The notes under the pieces were generated by a model. The model made no database searches and was not told the origin of the DNA. It saw only the letters and a program-made list of their open reading frames with translations. 64,000 nt of DNA from Draconibacterium mangrovi_A (GTDB taxonomy: Bacteria > Bacteroidota > Bacteroidia > Bacteroidales > Prolixibacteraceae): the NCBI RefSeq assembly GCF_037646455.1, contig NZ_JBBIXN010000001.1:1178001-1242000 (forward strand), read 5' to 3'. The translations under genes and the position numbers were made by a program. Of the stretch, positions 1 through 8,843 are shown piece by piece (within the stretch, counting starts at the first letter, position 1; each line of letters begins with the position of its first letter).

Positions 1-1740
1 CCATCAATTTGTACATTCGATAATGCACCTGAATCTTTCATGTCCAGATCAATTGCATAACCTTCAAGGTGCAAGCTTGTAATTGTAGCACCTGACTCTT
101 TCTTGAATTGCAAACCTGTTCCGTCTACTGTTGAAATAGCAGTTACATTAGTGAATGTTGGATTATTGTTGTCTTTATCGCCTTCAAAAACAGTTGAGAA
201 ACCTGCGATAGTGTGCGATACATAAGTGTTGGTGATTCCACCGCTCCAACCTTCTGTCCAGTCGATGGCATCGTCTTCGCAGTTTTCAACATAAATATTT
301 GTTACTGTTGCAGCACCACCAAAGAACTCGATACCATCATCAGATCCATCGAAAATGGCAATGTTCTCGAACGTTGTTCCTGATCCAACAGAGTACAATG
401 AAACACCGTTGTATTGCGATTCTTCATTGATCTGAGCTCCGGTTCCGCGAATTACGAGGTTGGTTACCGAGCCTGAATTATCAGCGTTGTCGGTTCCGCC
501 GTAAATGAATCCGCCAACTTCGGCTTCAGCGTTTTCTCCGGCGGTTGTAATACCTCTACCACAAATGGTTAAACCACCCCAGTCGCCGGGCTGGCTCAGG
601 TCTGATGCAATTACTACAGGATCACTTTCCGTTCCGTTAATGTAGATTTTACCACCCATTAAAACGGCGATATACACATCTGTACCACCGTTGTCGGCAT
701 GGATTTTTGTTCCTGCAGGAATGGTCAGTGAAGCACCGTCCTGAACAATGTAAGAACCGGTTAAACGGTAAGTTTTGCTGGCATCAAGTGTTACATCACC
801 TTCAACATTACCATTCAATTCTACAATTTCAGCCAGTTCAGCATCAACCCATTCCCAACCATTTGGATCAACCGTGGCAGGAGCGTTGTATGATTTTGTA
901 GGATCGGCAGTTTCGCCATCAATAATTACGTTCGATAAAGGACCATCGTCTTTCATATCGATACTAACGGTATAACCACTCAACGACAAACCTGTAATGG
1001 TCATACCAGATTCTTTTTTGAACTGTAAAGCAGTACCTCCGGTTGTTGAAACGGCAGTAAGGTTGTTGATTTTTGGATTCATATTGTCTTTATCTCCCTC
1101 AATTACGGTAGAGAAACCTTCGATTGTGTGCTCAACATAGGCGTTGTTCACGGTTCCGCTCCAACCTTCTGTCCAGTCGATAGCGTCATCTTCGTTATTT
1201 TGCAGGAACATGTTCGTAACTGAAACCGTTCCTCCAAAAAATTCGATACCATCATCAGAACCGTTGATTACAGCAATGTTCTCGAGTGTTGTTCCTGATC
1301 CCAGGGCGTAACACGAAACACCGTTGTATTGCGATTCTTCGTTGATCTGTGCCCCGGTTCCTTTAATAACCAGGTAAGTGATCGATCCCGATGAATCACC
1401 GTCATCATCACCTCCATAAATAAATCCACCTACTTCAGCTTCAGCATTTACACCTGCTGTAGTTATGGCTTTACCACAAAGAGTTAAACCACCCCAGTCG
1501 CCCGGATTGGCATTTGGTGAAGACATTACAACAGGACTGCTTGAAGTACCGTTGATCATGATTTTACCCCCCATCAAAACAGCGATGTACACGTCGGTAC
1601 CACCGTTATCGGCAATAATGTTTGTACCTGCAGGGATGGTCAGTGTAACCCCGTCGGATACGATAAAAGAACCGGTAAGATTATACGACATGCTAGCGCT
1701 CAGAGTGTAGTTCTCTTCCAGCGTTCCGTCCATAATACCG
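1..1740. repeat. Internal 915-bp tandem duplication within the lipoprotein gene
   Basis: Matching anchors lie 915 bp apart: the CCGCTCCAACCTTCTGTCCAG block begins at 241 and again at 1156, and CCTGCAGG begins at 712 and again at 1627. The period is 305 codons, so frame is kept. The copies have diverged at many third positions, so this is not a very recent event. The left copy continues to the window edge, and further copies may lie outside. Confidence 0.9.
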
Positions 1741-1865
1741 TTTTCAAGGTTCGTGATTACTTCAGGAGATGGATCCGGTGTAGGATCATTTCCATTATCA
1801 CAGCTTGTAAATACTGATACTGCCAAGAAAGCAAGACCTAAAATTTTAAAAATTGCTTTTTTCAT
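1..1865 (-). CDS. Lipoprotein with two tandem ~305-residue repeats (C-terminus outside window)
   Basis: An open frame runs from ATG at 1865 to the left edge without a stop, about 621 residues, so the C-terminus is missing. The N-terminus is a lipoprotein signal ending in SVFTSC (Cys about 22), followed by a Pro/Asp-rich linker. The rest is two copies of one unit whose DNA is offset by exactly 915 bp: each copy has an IPAGT/DNGGTDVYIAVLMGGKI block, a GDWGGL block, an AEVGGFIYGG block and a DDAIDWTEGWSG block. The regular short Gly-rich turns suggest a parallel beta-helix. It follows the TonB receptor gene by 36 bp and is probably cotranscribed with it, so it may be its surface partner and be phosphate-regulated; that role is inference. 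I do not recognise a named family. Confidence 0.85.
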   Translation of the reverse strand, partial: MKKAIFKILGLAFLAVSVFTSCDNGNDPTPDPSPEVITNLENGIMDGTLEENYTLSASMSYNLTGSFIVSDGVTLTIPAGTNIIADNGGTDVYIAVLMGGKIMINGTSSSPVVMSSPNANPGDWGGLTLCGKAITTAGVNAEAEVGGFIYGGDDDGDSSGSITYLVIKGTGAQINEESQYNGVSCYALGSGTTLENIAVINGSDDGIEFFGGTVSVTNMFLQNNEDDAIDWTEGWSGTVNNAYVEHTIEGFSTVIEGDKDNMNPKINNLTAVSTTGGTALQFKKESGMTITGLSLSGYTVSIDMKDDGPLSNVIIDGETADPTKSYNAPATVDPNGWEWVDAELAEIVELNGNVEGDVTLDASKTYRLTGSYIVQDGASLTIPAGTKIHADNGGTDVYIAVLMGGKIYINGTESDPVVIASDLSQPGDWGGLTICGRGITTAGENAEAEVGGFIYGGTDNADNSGSVTNLVIRGTGAQINEESQYNGVSLYSVGSGTTFENIAIFDGSDDGIEFFGGAATVTNIYVENCEDDAIDWTEGWSGGITNTYVSHTIAGFSTVFEGDKDNNNPTFTNVTAISTVDGTGLQFKKESGATITSLHLEGYAIDLDMKDSGALSNVQID

Positions 1866-1901
1866 TTTAATACGATTTAAATTATACGTTCCGTTAATTT
1901 T

Positions 1902-4640
1902 TTAATTCAAGTTAATCTTGAGCTCCAGCCCAAAGCTGATGCCCTTTTTATAAGAACTTACCACGTCGGTGAATGCTTCACTCGACAGCGGTTTGATTTC
2001 CTGTGTCTGTTCAATTTTTGGATTCAACAGATTCTTTGCTGAGAATTTCAACTCAAAGGTTTCGTTGATCACTTTGCTCAAAACCAGATCAACCGTCGCA
2101 AAACCTTTCTCGATAATTTCGTTGTTGAACAAGGTTGCACTGTTGGCATAGTCTTCAGGAGCTCCCAATGCCAGTATTTTATCCGATGAATAATTACCGG
2201 TTACGGTAGCCTGAAATTCGTTCTCGGTGTTGGTCGAATAACTCAAAGCACCGTTGAAAATAAATCCGGCTGCTCCCTGCAATTCGGTTTCGGTTTTACT
2301 GTTGTACTGAAAAATATCGTAGAGATCCTGGTTGTGCCACATTTTAGTGGCATTCAGTGTCATGTTAAGATCGGGGGTACCGGTAGTTTCTGCTTTAATG
2401 ATGTCGAAGCGGGCTTCTGCCTCAAGGCCGTAAACATCGGCTCGCTCGCCGGTGTTGGCAAAGTAGAAATTACCGGACGATCCGCGGGTTTGTGCCATGT
2501 TAATCGGATCGTTGATCATTTTATAAAATCCGGTTACCGAAAACAACTGGCCTCTGTCCGGGAAAAATTCCCACTTCAGGTCGAAATTGTAATTGTCGGA
2601 TTTTACCAGATCAGGATTACCTTTTGTAACCTGACCGGTGGGGGAAACATATTCAAAGGGCGCTAATTCCTTAAACTCAGGAAGAGTTATGGTTTTACTT
2701 GCCGCAAAACGGAAAGAACTATTCTCTCCCGCCTGGTATTTCAACATCAGGGCAGGTAAAATATTGTCGTATACCTCGTCCAAACTTCCGGTACGTCCAA
2801 CATAGTTGGTTACATCCCAGTTAATATTCAATTCGTCGCGTTCGTAACGCACACCCACATTTCCCGAGAATTTTTCCTTGCCAAAATCAACATTTAAAAA
2901 TCCCGCATAAACATTCAGTGTAGCGTCGTACGAGTCGGGCTTTACCTCGCGAATCCTTAACTCGCCGCTGTCATACAAATCCAGGTTATTAAGTGCTTCA
3001 TCGAGGTTATCAATCGATTGGACTCTCGCGTCCTTAGCTCTAACTCCATAAGGTAACGAATAAAAATCTCTGCCTTTCATTCTAAAAGTTCCGCCATAAT
3101 TGAGCTTCAGCACTTTGCTATCCTCATCCACAAAAGTGATGATGTCTTTCAGGTAACCGTTCAACTCATCGTCGCTGATGGTCTGCATCGATTTCTTTTG
3201 CTGAAAGTCGCCTACGTAGGCAAAACCTACCGTGTTTTCATCCAGCATGTTTACTTCGTTACGAATACGGTTGGGTTCATCGGCATTTACCATATTGTAA
3301 CCCACAGCCCACTCCAGGCGGTTCTTCTCCGTAATGTTGTGTGTACCCAGTAACTGGTTAATAAAGATCTGTGTCTCTTTCAGGTTCTGGTCGCGAACAA
3401 ATGCCTGCTCCTGCTGCGGCAACTGGTCGTAGGCATAACCTTCACCATTTCTTCCCTGTTCGTACAACTGGTCGATGGTTTTGTATACAGCCAAACCGTT
3501 GTAATTGATTGAATGATCTTTATTAAAGTCGTAAGCCAGGTTCAGCAGTCCTGTTGTATTGAACTCGGTCACATAATTTTCGGCATCGGTAAATGAGTTA
3601 TTCAATACGTTTGAACGGTATTTTTTGTAAATACCTTTTTCATATTCCGATTCGTTGGAGTGCGATACCGTAGCAAATACAGAAAAATCGTTATCAAATA
3701 ATTTTAATTTTTTACCGCCAAGAACGGAGAAACTTCGGTCGATGGGGAAACTGCGATCCAGTGTATTCCAGCTCTGGTATTTTAAAGCATCTTTCGTGGT
3801 ATACGGAGCACTGTAAAATCCCATTGTGGCATCATTTAGGTTTTGCGTGGATTTAAAATTCCCAAATACATCATTACTAAGGATGTTGCTGTTCGATCCA
3901 CCCGAAACTTTCAGTGATATATTTTCACTCAGTGTTTTAGAACTGATATCAACATTTCCCGATGACTGATCGGCATAACCTTCGGTCGTGTAAGTTTTAT
4001 TGATACCCACGTTTTTGATCACATCGGTTGAGAACAGGTTTAGATCGATGTTTTTCTTTTCCACATCGTCGGATGGAATGGGCAGCCCGTTCATGGTTGT
4101 CGACAGGTACCTGTCGCCCAGACCACGGATATAAACATCGCCTGATCCTTCGTTTTTGGTCACTCCCGAAATTTTTGAAGTTGCCCCGGCAGCATCCGAA
4201 ACCCCCAGGCTCGACAGCCTTTTTGATCCGATACTTTCTTTAATACCCGATGAGTTTTTCTGATCGAGCAGCAACATGCTTTCGGTTTCGCGGTTGGCTT
4301 TTGCCACCACTTCAACACCTTCCACTTCAATGGTAGCCGACTTCAGTTCGGCATTCACTACGGTTTCTTCGTTGGTTTTTACTTCAATCTCGAACTCTTG
4401 CGGATCGTATGAAATAAACGAAATAAGCAGTGTGTGCGTTCCGGTCTCAACCTTCGGAATGATGTAATTTCCATCGAAATCAGTGATTGTTCCTATAGTA
4501 GTCCCTTTTAACATTACGGTAGTACCGATTAGAGACTCTTTGGTGTTTGCGTCGGTTACCTGCCCCTTAATTGTTCCGGTTTGGGCAAGCGAATAAATTG
4601 TTTGGATGAGTAACAGGCTTCCAATAATAAGCTGTTTCAT
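1902..4640 (-). CDS. TonB-dependent receptor with N-terminal carboxypeptidase-regulatory-like domain
   Basis: This 912-residue outer-membrane receptor has a signal peptide (residues 1-19, ending SLAQ), a CarboxypepD_reg-like beta-sandwich (about 24-105, with the DANTKESLIGTTVMLKGT and DFDGNYIIP motifs), a TonB-box-like stretch (VEGVEVVA), a plug domain (about 125-240, containing YIRGLGDRY) and a 22-stranded-type barrel to the end. Such receptors import large or scarce substrates using TonB energy. It lies just past the terminator of the pst operon, has its own upstream Pho-box-like repeats (4702-4743) and is followed by the duplicated lipoprotein. A role in taking up a phosphorus-containing compound under phosphate limitation is inferred from this context; the substrate cannot be read from the sequence. 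Confidence 0.93.
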   Translation of the reverse strand: MKQLIIGSLLLIQTIYSLAQTGTIKGQVTDANTKESLIGTTVMLKGTTIGTITDFDGNYIIPKVETGTHTLLISFISYDPQEFEIEVKTNEETVVNAELKSATIEVEGVEVVAKANRETESMLLLDQKNSSGIKESIGSKRLSSLGVSDAAGATSKISGVTKNEGSGDVYIRGLGDRYLSTTMNGLPIPSDDVEKKNIDLNLFSTDVIKNVGINKTYTTEGYADQSSGNVDISSKTLSENISLKVSGGSNSNILSNDVFGNFKSTQNLNDATMGFYSAPYTTKDALKYQSWNTLDRSFPIDRSFSVLGGKKLKLFDNDFSVFATVSHSNESEYEKGIYKKYRSNVLNNSFTDAENYVTEFNTTGLLNLAYDFNKDHSINYNGLAVYKTIDQLYEQGRNGEGYAYDQLPQQEQAFVRDQNLKETQIFINQLLGTHNITEKNRLEWAVGYNMVNADEPNRIRNEVNMLDENTVGFAYVGDFQQKKSMQTISDDELNGYLKDIITFVDEDSKVLKLNYGGTFRMKGRDFYSLPYGVRAKDARVQSIDNLDEALNNLDLYDSGELRIREVKPDSYDATLNVYAGFLNVDFGKEKFSGNVGVRYERDELNINWDVTNYVGRTGSLDEVYDNILPALMLKYQAGENSSFRFAASKTITLPEFKELAPFEYVSPTGQVTKGNPDLVKSDNYNFDLKWEFFPDRGQLFSVTGFYKMINDPINMAQTRGSSGNFYFANTGERADVYGLEAEARFDIIKAETTGTPDLNMTLNATKMWHNQDLYDIFQYNSKTETELQGAAGFIFNGALSYSTNTENEFQATVTGNYSSDKILALGAPEDYANSATLFNNEIIEKGFATVDLVLSKVINETFELKFSAKNLLNPKIEQTQEIKPLSSEAFTDVVSSYKKGISFGLELKINLN

Positions 4641-4683
4641 AAAAATATGCAGTGTTTAAAATCGTATACTTAAATATCCACCG

Positions 4684-4743
4684 CAAACCAACCGTATTTA
4701 TGTTACAGCCTAATTACATATGAATGAAACTTGGATTACATAT
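4684..4743 (-). promoter_or_regulatory. Candidate Pho box and promoter of the TonB receptor
   Basis: On the plus strand TTACA begins at 4703, 4714 and 4736, i.e. in 11-bp phase, with a degenerate site (ATGAAA) in the missing position near 4725. Read on the minus strand this gives TGTAAT, TTTCAT, TGTAAT and TGTAAC at 11-bp steps. PhoB/OmpR-type regulators bind 11-bp direct repeats (E. coli TGTCAT). A -7-like TTGGTTTG lies at 4691-4684, 11 bp from the last half-site. Confidence 0.6.
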
Positions 4744-4793
4744 TTTTAATCGAATTGTAATTTATCGCGTGTTTCTTTAATCTTTCTTTAAAT

Positions 4794-4829
4794 AAAAAAG
4801 AGTCTTTAATACTTAATTAAAGACTCTTT
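4794..4829 (-). terminator. Rho-independent terminator of the pst-pho operon
   Basis: A perfect 14-bp stem (AAAGAGTCTTTAAT at 4797-4810 with its complement at 4816-4829) encloses a 5-nt loop and is followed on the minus strand by a T-run. It lies 20 bp past the histidine kinase stop codon and separates the pst operon from the TonB receptor unit. Confidence 0.9.
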
Positions 4830-4849
4830 CCATATGCTGTGAACTGTAA

Positions 4850-6622
4850 TTATCTCTTTGACAGCGTAAATAGAAATTCAATTCCACCTTTGGGTTTGTT
4901 TCGTGCAGAGATACTGCCCTTGTGCAACTGAATAGCATTTCTAACAATTGACAAACCTAAACCCGTACCGCCTAATTCACGGGTTCTGCCGGAATCAATC
5001 CGATAAAACCTTTCGAAAATTCTGTGCAGGTGCTCTTCAGGTATTCCAATCCCCGAATCGGTGTAACTGAAATAATGGTAATTCTTATCTTCCAGGTAGT
5101 TTTTTATTTCAATTTTTATATTCTCGCCGGCATAATTAATGGAGTTTTCAATCAGGTTTTGAAAAACGGAGGATAGCAAAGAATCATTTCCGTTAACCTC
5201 TACCTCATTGTCGATGTTTATCTTGCACTTAATATTTTTCGCCGAAAGTCGGTTTTCAAGGTTCTCAATCACATCAGAAACAATGTTCTTAATGTTGATT
5301 GTCTTGAATTCGAAAAGCTCACCGGCATCTTCAATATTATTCAGCAACGAAATATCATTCAAGAGCAAATTTAACCGTTCTGCCTGAACACTTGCACGCT
5401 CGATAAAATATCGCTGTTTTTCTTTGTCAATTTTCGAATTACCCATCAGAGTTTCCAAATATCCTTTTATGGAGGAAAGTGGTGTTTTTAGCTCATGCGC
5501 AATATTTGATGTAAGTTGCTGCTTGAGCAAACGACGCTTTTCCGGGCGGGTAATATCTGTTATCAGTACCTCAAAACTTTTATCGGCAAAAACGATACAC
5601 TGAATCTTGAAATACCTTTCGTTTTTATTTATCGTGAACTCGATCTGTGGCAATTCGTGATCCAGAAACTCAGTCTCTTTTTTAAGATTCTCATCTAAAA
5701 ACGCATTAACTTTCTCAAACTCCGGAATCAAAAAAACATTTTCGGCTGAAATGGTTGAAGTATCAGAAATCATACTCACGTTTTGTATGAAATGGCTGTT
5801 TACCATCATTTTCTCTCTTGCCGGATTAAAAAATCCGATTCCCTCGTTCAGGATATTCATGTGATTGGACAGGCGTTCTTTTTCGAGTGCAATTTCCTGA
5901 TTAGCGATTCGCAGATTGTTGTAAATCTTAACTACCTGAGAACCGATCTCCCCCAATTCATTATCCGGGAACCTTGCTTCTTCTTCGTTTATCGCTTCGT
6001 TATGTCCTGCTTTAATCGCAAAATCTTTCAGTTTTGTTATCGATATCGATAACCTCTTTGTAAGTTCATTAATTACCAGCCATATAATTAAGAAAATGGC
6101 AATGATAAAAAATATGAACATGCGTTCCGCCTTCAGAAAATTTTCTACCTCAACATTATACAGCATGGCAGTTCTGACAAAGTACTCGTCATAGTTGCGG
6201 GCGTAATAATAGAAGTCTTTACCAGTGGTTTCCGAATGCCTTATGTTCGCTCCTTCCTCGGAATAGAGTGCTTTCTGGATCTCCGGCCTTTCGAAGTGGT
6301 TCTCCATATTCTTGTAGTCATATACGAAACTATCATACAGGACAACACCTTTCTTATCGATAATGGTCAAGCGAATATTACTTTGCGGAATTAATTCCTT
6401 TAGGGTATCGGCTTTACTAAAATTGCCGGTTTTCATCAAGTCGTAATGCTCAATAAAATTGTGCGTAACCTCGGTTACGTTTTTTAGCGTGTTTTCAAGC
6501 TGGCCGGTTTTATAATTTTTCTCCCGCTGCAGCTGAAACAACAATATTGCTACCGTAAACAATAAAAATACTGCTATGAAATAGTAGAATATTTTTCTTC
6601 TAAATGATTGCTGAATTGGCAC
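4850..6622 (-). CDS. phoR: PhoR-like sensor histidine kinase with extracytoplasmic domain
   Basis: This 590-residue membrane kinase has TM1 at about 11-30, an extracytoplasmic sensor of about 135 residues, TM2 at about 168-187, a HAMP-like linker, a PAS-like region (about 250-350), a HisKA domain with the phosphoacceptor His376 in NIAHELKTPLSS and an HATPase domain with N-box (about 488-498), DSGIGI and GGTGLGLSI. It should phosphorylate the regulator encoded 26 bp upstream. The start is GTG; no nearby in-frame ATG exists. As the last gene of a pst-phoU operon it is very likely the phosphate sensor, although a large external sensor domain differs from E. coli PhoR, which has almost none. The gene symbol is assigned by context. 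Confidence 0.88.
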   Translation of the reverse strand: MPIQQSFRRKIFYYFIAVFLLFTVAILLFQLQREKNYKTGQLENTLKNVTEVTHNFIEHYDLMKTGNFSKADTLKELIPQSNIRLTIIDKKGVVLYDSFVYDYKNMENHFERPEIQKALYSEEGANIRHSETTGKDFYYYARNYDEYFVRTAMLYNVEVENFLKAERMFIFFIIAIFLIIWLVINELTKRLSISITKLKDFAIKAGHNEAINEEEARFPDNELGEIGSQVVKIYNNLRIANQEIALEKERLSNHMNILNEGIGFFNPAREKMMVNSHFIQNVSMISDTSTISAENVFLIPEFEKVNAFLDENLKKETEFLDHELPQIEFTINKNERYFKIQCIVFADKSFEVLITDITRPEKRRLLKQQLTSNIAHELKTPLSSIKGYLETLMGNSKIDKEKQRYFIERASVQAERLNLLLNDISLLNNIEDAGELFEFKTINIKNIVSDVIENLENRLSAKNIKCKINIDNEVEVNGNDSLLSSVFQNLIENSINYAGENIKIEIKNYLEDKNYHYFSYTDSGIGIPEEHLHRIFERFYRIDSGRTRELGGTGLGLSIVRNAIQLHKGSISARNKPKGGIEFLFTLSKR

Positions 6623-6648
6623 AGTATCAAATTTTTAATTGTGTGTAA

Positions 6649-7332
6649 CTAATTTTTGAAAGCATAACCAAACCCTGATTTGCCTTTAATTTTATTTCCA
6701 TAATCCCCTATTTTTTTACGGAGACGAGCGATATTAACATCCACATTTCGTTCGGTTACGATTACATCGTCGCTCCATACCCGATTCAGGATCTCAGTTC
6801 GGCTAATGTATTGCCCCTGATGTTTGAGTAACATGGTAAGAATTTCGAATTCTTTCCGGGTTAAGCTTATGGTTTTATCGTCAACCTTAACCATTTTGCT
6901 GTTTACATCAAGTTCGAGCCCACCTTCCTTATATACCCGCACCTGGCCGGTATCTTGCCGTCCGCGTTTAAGGACTGCCTTAATACGTGCAACCATTTCC
7001 TTTATTGAAAAAGGTTTGGATATATAATCATCGCCTCCAACATTAAATCCGGTAAGGATATCATTTTCAGCGGTTTTAGCAGTCATAAAAATAATAGGGA
7101 CAGCAAGCTGCATTTCTTTTCGAATACGATCTGCCATCTTATACCCTGAGATTCCCCCCATCATCACATCAAGCAGAATCAGATCAAAATCGTCGAGTGT
7201 GAGTTTCAATGCCTGCTCGGCTGAATGGGCAACTGTTGTTTGAAATCCTTCGCTCGAAAGGTTGAACTCAAGAATCTCACACAAATCTTTTTCGTCGTCT
7301 ACGATCAGTATTTTTGGAATGGAATTAGCCAT
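6649..7332 (-). CDS. phoB: PhoB-like response regulator (OmpR family)
   Basis: This 227-residue regulator has a receiver domain (about 1-122) with the acidic pair in VDDEKD, the phosphoacceptor Asp in LILLDVMMG and the conserved Lys in YISKPFS, and a C-terminal winged helix (about 130-227; LTRKEFEILTML, VDVNIARLRKKIG). It lies 2 bp after phoU and 26 bp before the kinase gene, so the three are translated from one message. It is the best candidate for binding the 11-bp repeats found upstream of the porin and the TonB receptor. A second OmpR-type regulator at 16766-17467 means the partner of each site is not settled. Confidence 0.9.
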   Translation of the reverse strand: MANSIPKILIVDDEKDLCEILEFNLSSEGFQTTVAHSAEQALKLTLDDFDLILLDVMMGGISGYKMADRIRKEMQLAVPIIFMTAKTAENDILTGFNVGGDDYISKPFSIKEMVARIKAVLKRGRQDTGQVRVYKEGGLELDVNSKMVKVDDKTISLTRKEFEILTMLLKHQGQYISRTEILNRVWSDDVIVTERNVDVNIARLRKKIGDYGNKIKGKSGFGYAFKN

Positions 7333-7334
7333 AT

Positions 7335-8021
7335 TTATTTTACATGTGATTTGTGGCGAACATCTTTTCCTTCAATCGAGTATATAGCCGCTTCAGCAAT
7401 ATTGGTGGCCTGATCAGCAATACGCTCGATGGTTGTTAGCATACTATTCAGGTTAATGAAACTGGTCATCAACTGTTTATCTTCATCGGTGTTCGTACTT
7501 TTTTTAATGGCCTTTTTCAACATTTTCCTGTTAAGCTCATCAATCACTGAATCATTTTTAATGGTCCAGATCGCATAGTCTTTGTCGTCGTTGGTATAAG
7601 CCAGTAGTGCTTTATTAACCATGTTCGAGCTTTGCACCAGCATGTTGGAAATCACCTCCGACAGTTCCTGATAAACTTTTGGTGTCTTTATCTTTTCAAT
7701 TAAGTTATGAATGTTGACGACCATATCTCCAACACGCTCCAGACTGATCACAATGCGATAACATGCAAATATTTTGCGGATTTCGGAAGCTACCGGCTGA
7801 TAAAGAGCAATGGTATTGATAATTTTATCGCTGATCTTCACTTCCAGTTTATCCAGTTTCTTTTCGTTGTCCATTATTTCCTTTGTCAGTGTTTTCGAAA
7901 AGGAAACTTCTCCTGAAGCAACAAAATTTTCCAACAGATCGAGTTGATGCAATACCTGATTTGCGAAATCTTCGAAATCGCTCATTATACTGTTTATGGC
8001 ATCATCCTTTCTTAAAGTCAT
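7335..8021 (-). CDS. phoU: Phosphate-signalling protein PhoU
   Basis: This 228-residue cytoplasmic protein consists of two PhoU three-helix bundles. The second has the recognisable ERIADQATNIAEAAIY segment and the first has SLERVGDMVVNIHNLIEK, both matching the ER-x-D/A-x2-xNI metal-site motif of the family. PhoU links the state of the PstSCAB transporter to the PhoR kinase and damps phosphate import. The gene sits 30 bp after pstB and 2 bp before phoB. A second PhoU-like module is fused to the PiT permease at 12950-15226. Confidence 0.95.
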   Translation of the reverse strand: MTLRKDDAINSIMSDFEDFANQVLHQLDLLENFVASGEVSFSKTLTKEIMDNEKKLDKLEVKISDKIINTIALYQPVASEIRKIFACYRIVISLERVGDMVVNIHNLIEKIKTPKVYQELSEVISNMLVQSSNMVNKALLAYTNDDKDYAIWTIKNDSVIDELNRKMLKKAIKKSTNTDEDKQLMTSFINLNSMLTTIERIADQATNIAEAAIYSIEGKDVRHKSHVK

Positions 8022-8051
8022 AATTTCTTAATTTAAGTGAAGTTAAAAATT

Positions 8052-8834
8052 TTAACCGAATTTACCTGTCAGGTATTCCTCTGTCCTTCTGTCTTTGGGA
8101 TTGGTAAACATGTCTTTTGTCTTATCGTACTCTACCAATTCTCCAAGGTACATAAACATGGAGTAGTCAGAGATCCTTGCGGCCTGTGCCATGTTATGTG
8201 TAACCATCAGTATGGAGTAGTTCTCCTTCAATTTTACCAGCAGATCCTCGATTTTTGCAGTAGCAACAGGATCGAGGGCCGAGGTTGGCTCATCCAGCAA
8301 TATCACTTCCGGATCGAATGCCAGCGCGCGAGCGATACACAATCGTTGTTGCTGCCCTCCTGAAAGGAATGTTCCTTTTTTATGCAGGTTGTCTTTTACC
8401 TCATCCCAAAGCGTTACGTCGCGTAATGAGCGTTCAACGATATCATCACGCTCCGATCGTTTCATTCGTATACCGTTTAATTTGTATCCGGCAACTACGT
8501 TATCGTAAATACTCATTGTCGGGAAAGGATTCGGACGCTGAAAGACCATCCCGGCCATTCGCCGAAGTTGAATAGTAGGCATGTGCGTAATGTCTTTCCC
8601 GTTCAAAATCAGCGACCCTTTTGTCTCGATGTTTTCATACAATTCGTGCATGCGGTTAATTGCACGCAACATTGTACTTTTCCCGCAGCCCGATGGTCCC
8701 ATTATTGCTGTAACCGCGTTTCGTTTAATGTCGGCAGAAACGTCGTTTACCGCGAACTTCCCTTTCTCGTATGAAACCGAAAGGTTGCGAATGGAAAGAA
8801 CCGGATCTTTTATTTTTACCGTATTTTCGTTCAT
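8052..8834 (-). CDS. pstB: Phosphate ABC transporter ATP-binding protein
   Basis: This 260-residue ATPase drives high-affinity phosphate import by PstCA. Walker A (GPSGCGKST), Q-loop (VFQRPNPFP), the ABC signature LSGGQQQRL, Walker B (VILLDEPTSALDP) and the switch His (MVTHNMAQA) are all present and intact. The VFQRPNPFPTMSIYDNV stretch is typical of PstB rather than of other ABC ATPases. It lies 9 bp after pstA and 30 bp before phoU. Confidence 0.97.
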   Translation of the reverse strand: MNENTVKIKDPVLSIRNLSVSYEKGKFAVNDVSADIKRNAVTAIMGPSGCGKSTMLRAINRMHELYENIETKGSLILNGKDITHMPTIQLRRMAGMVFQRPNPFPTMSIYDNVVAGYKLNGIRMKRSERDDIVERSLRDVTLWDEVKDNLHKKGTFLSGGQQQRLCIARALAFDPEVILLDEPTSALDPVATAKIEDLLVKLKENYSILMVTHNMAQAARISDYSMFMYLGELVEYDKTKDMFTNPKDRRTEEYLTGKFG

Positions 8835-8843
8835 TGTTATAAT

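Noticed and set aside
1465..1710. Short plus-strand frames over the first 1.9 kb
   Set aside because: The minus strand has a continuous open frame with a lipoprotein signal and two repeat units; the plus-strand frames are shadows.
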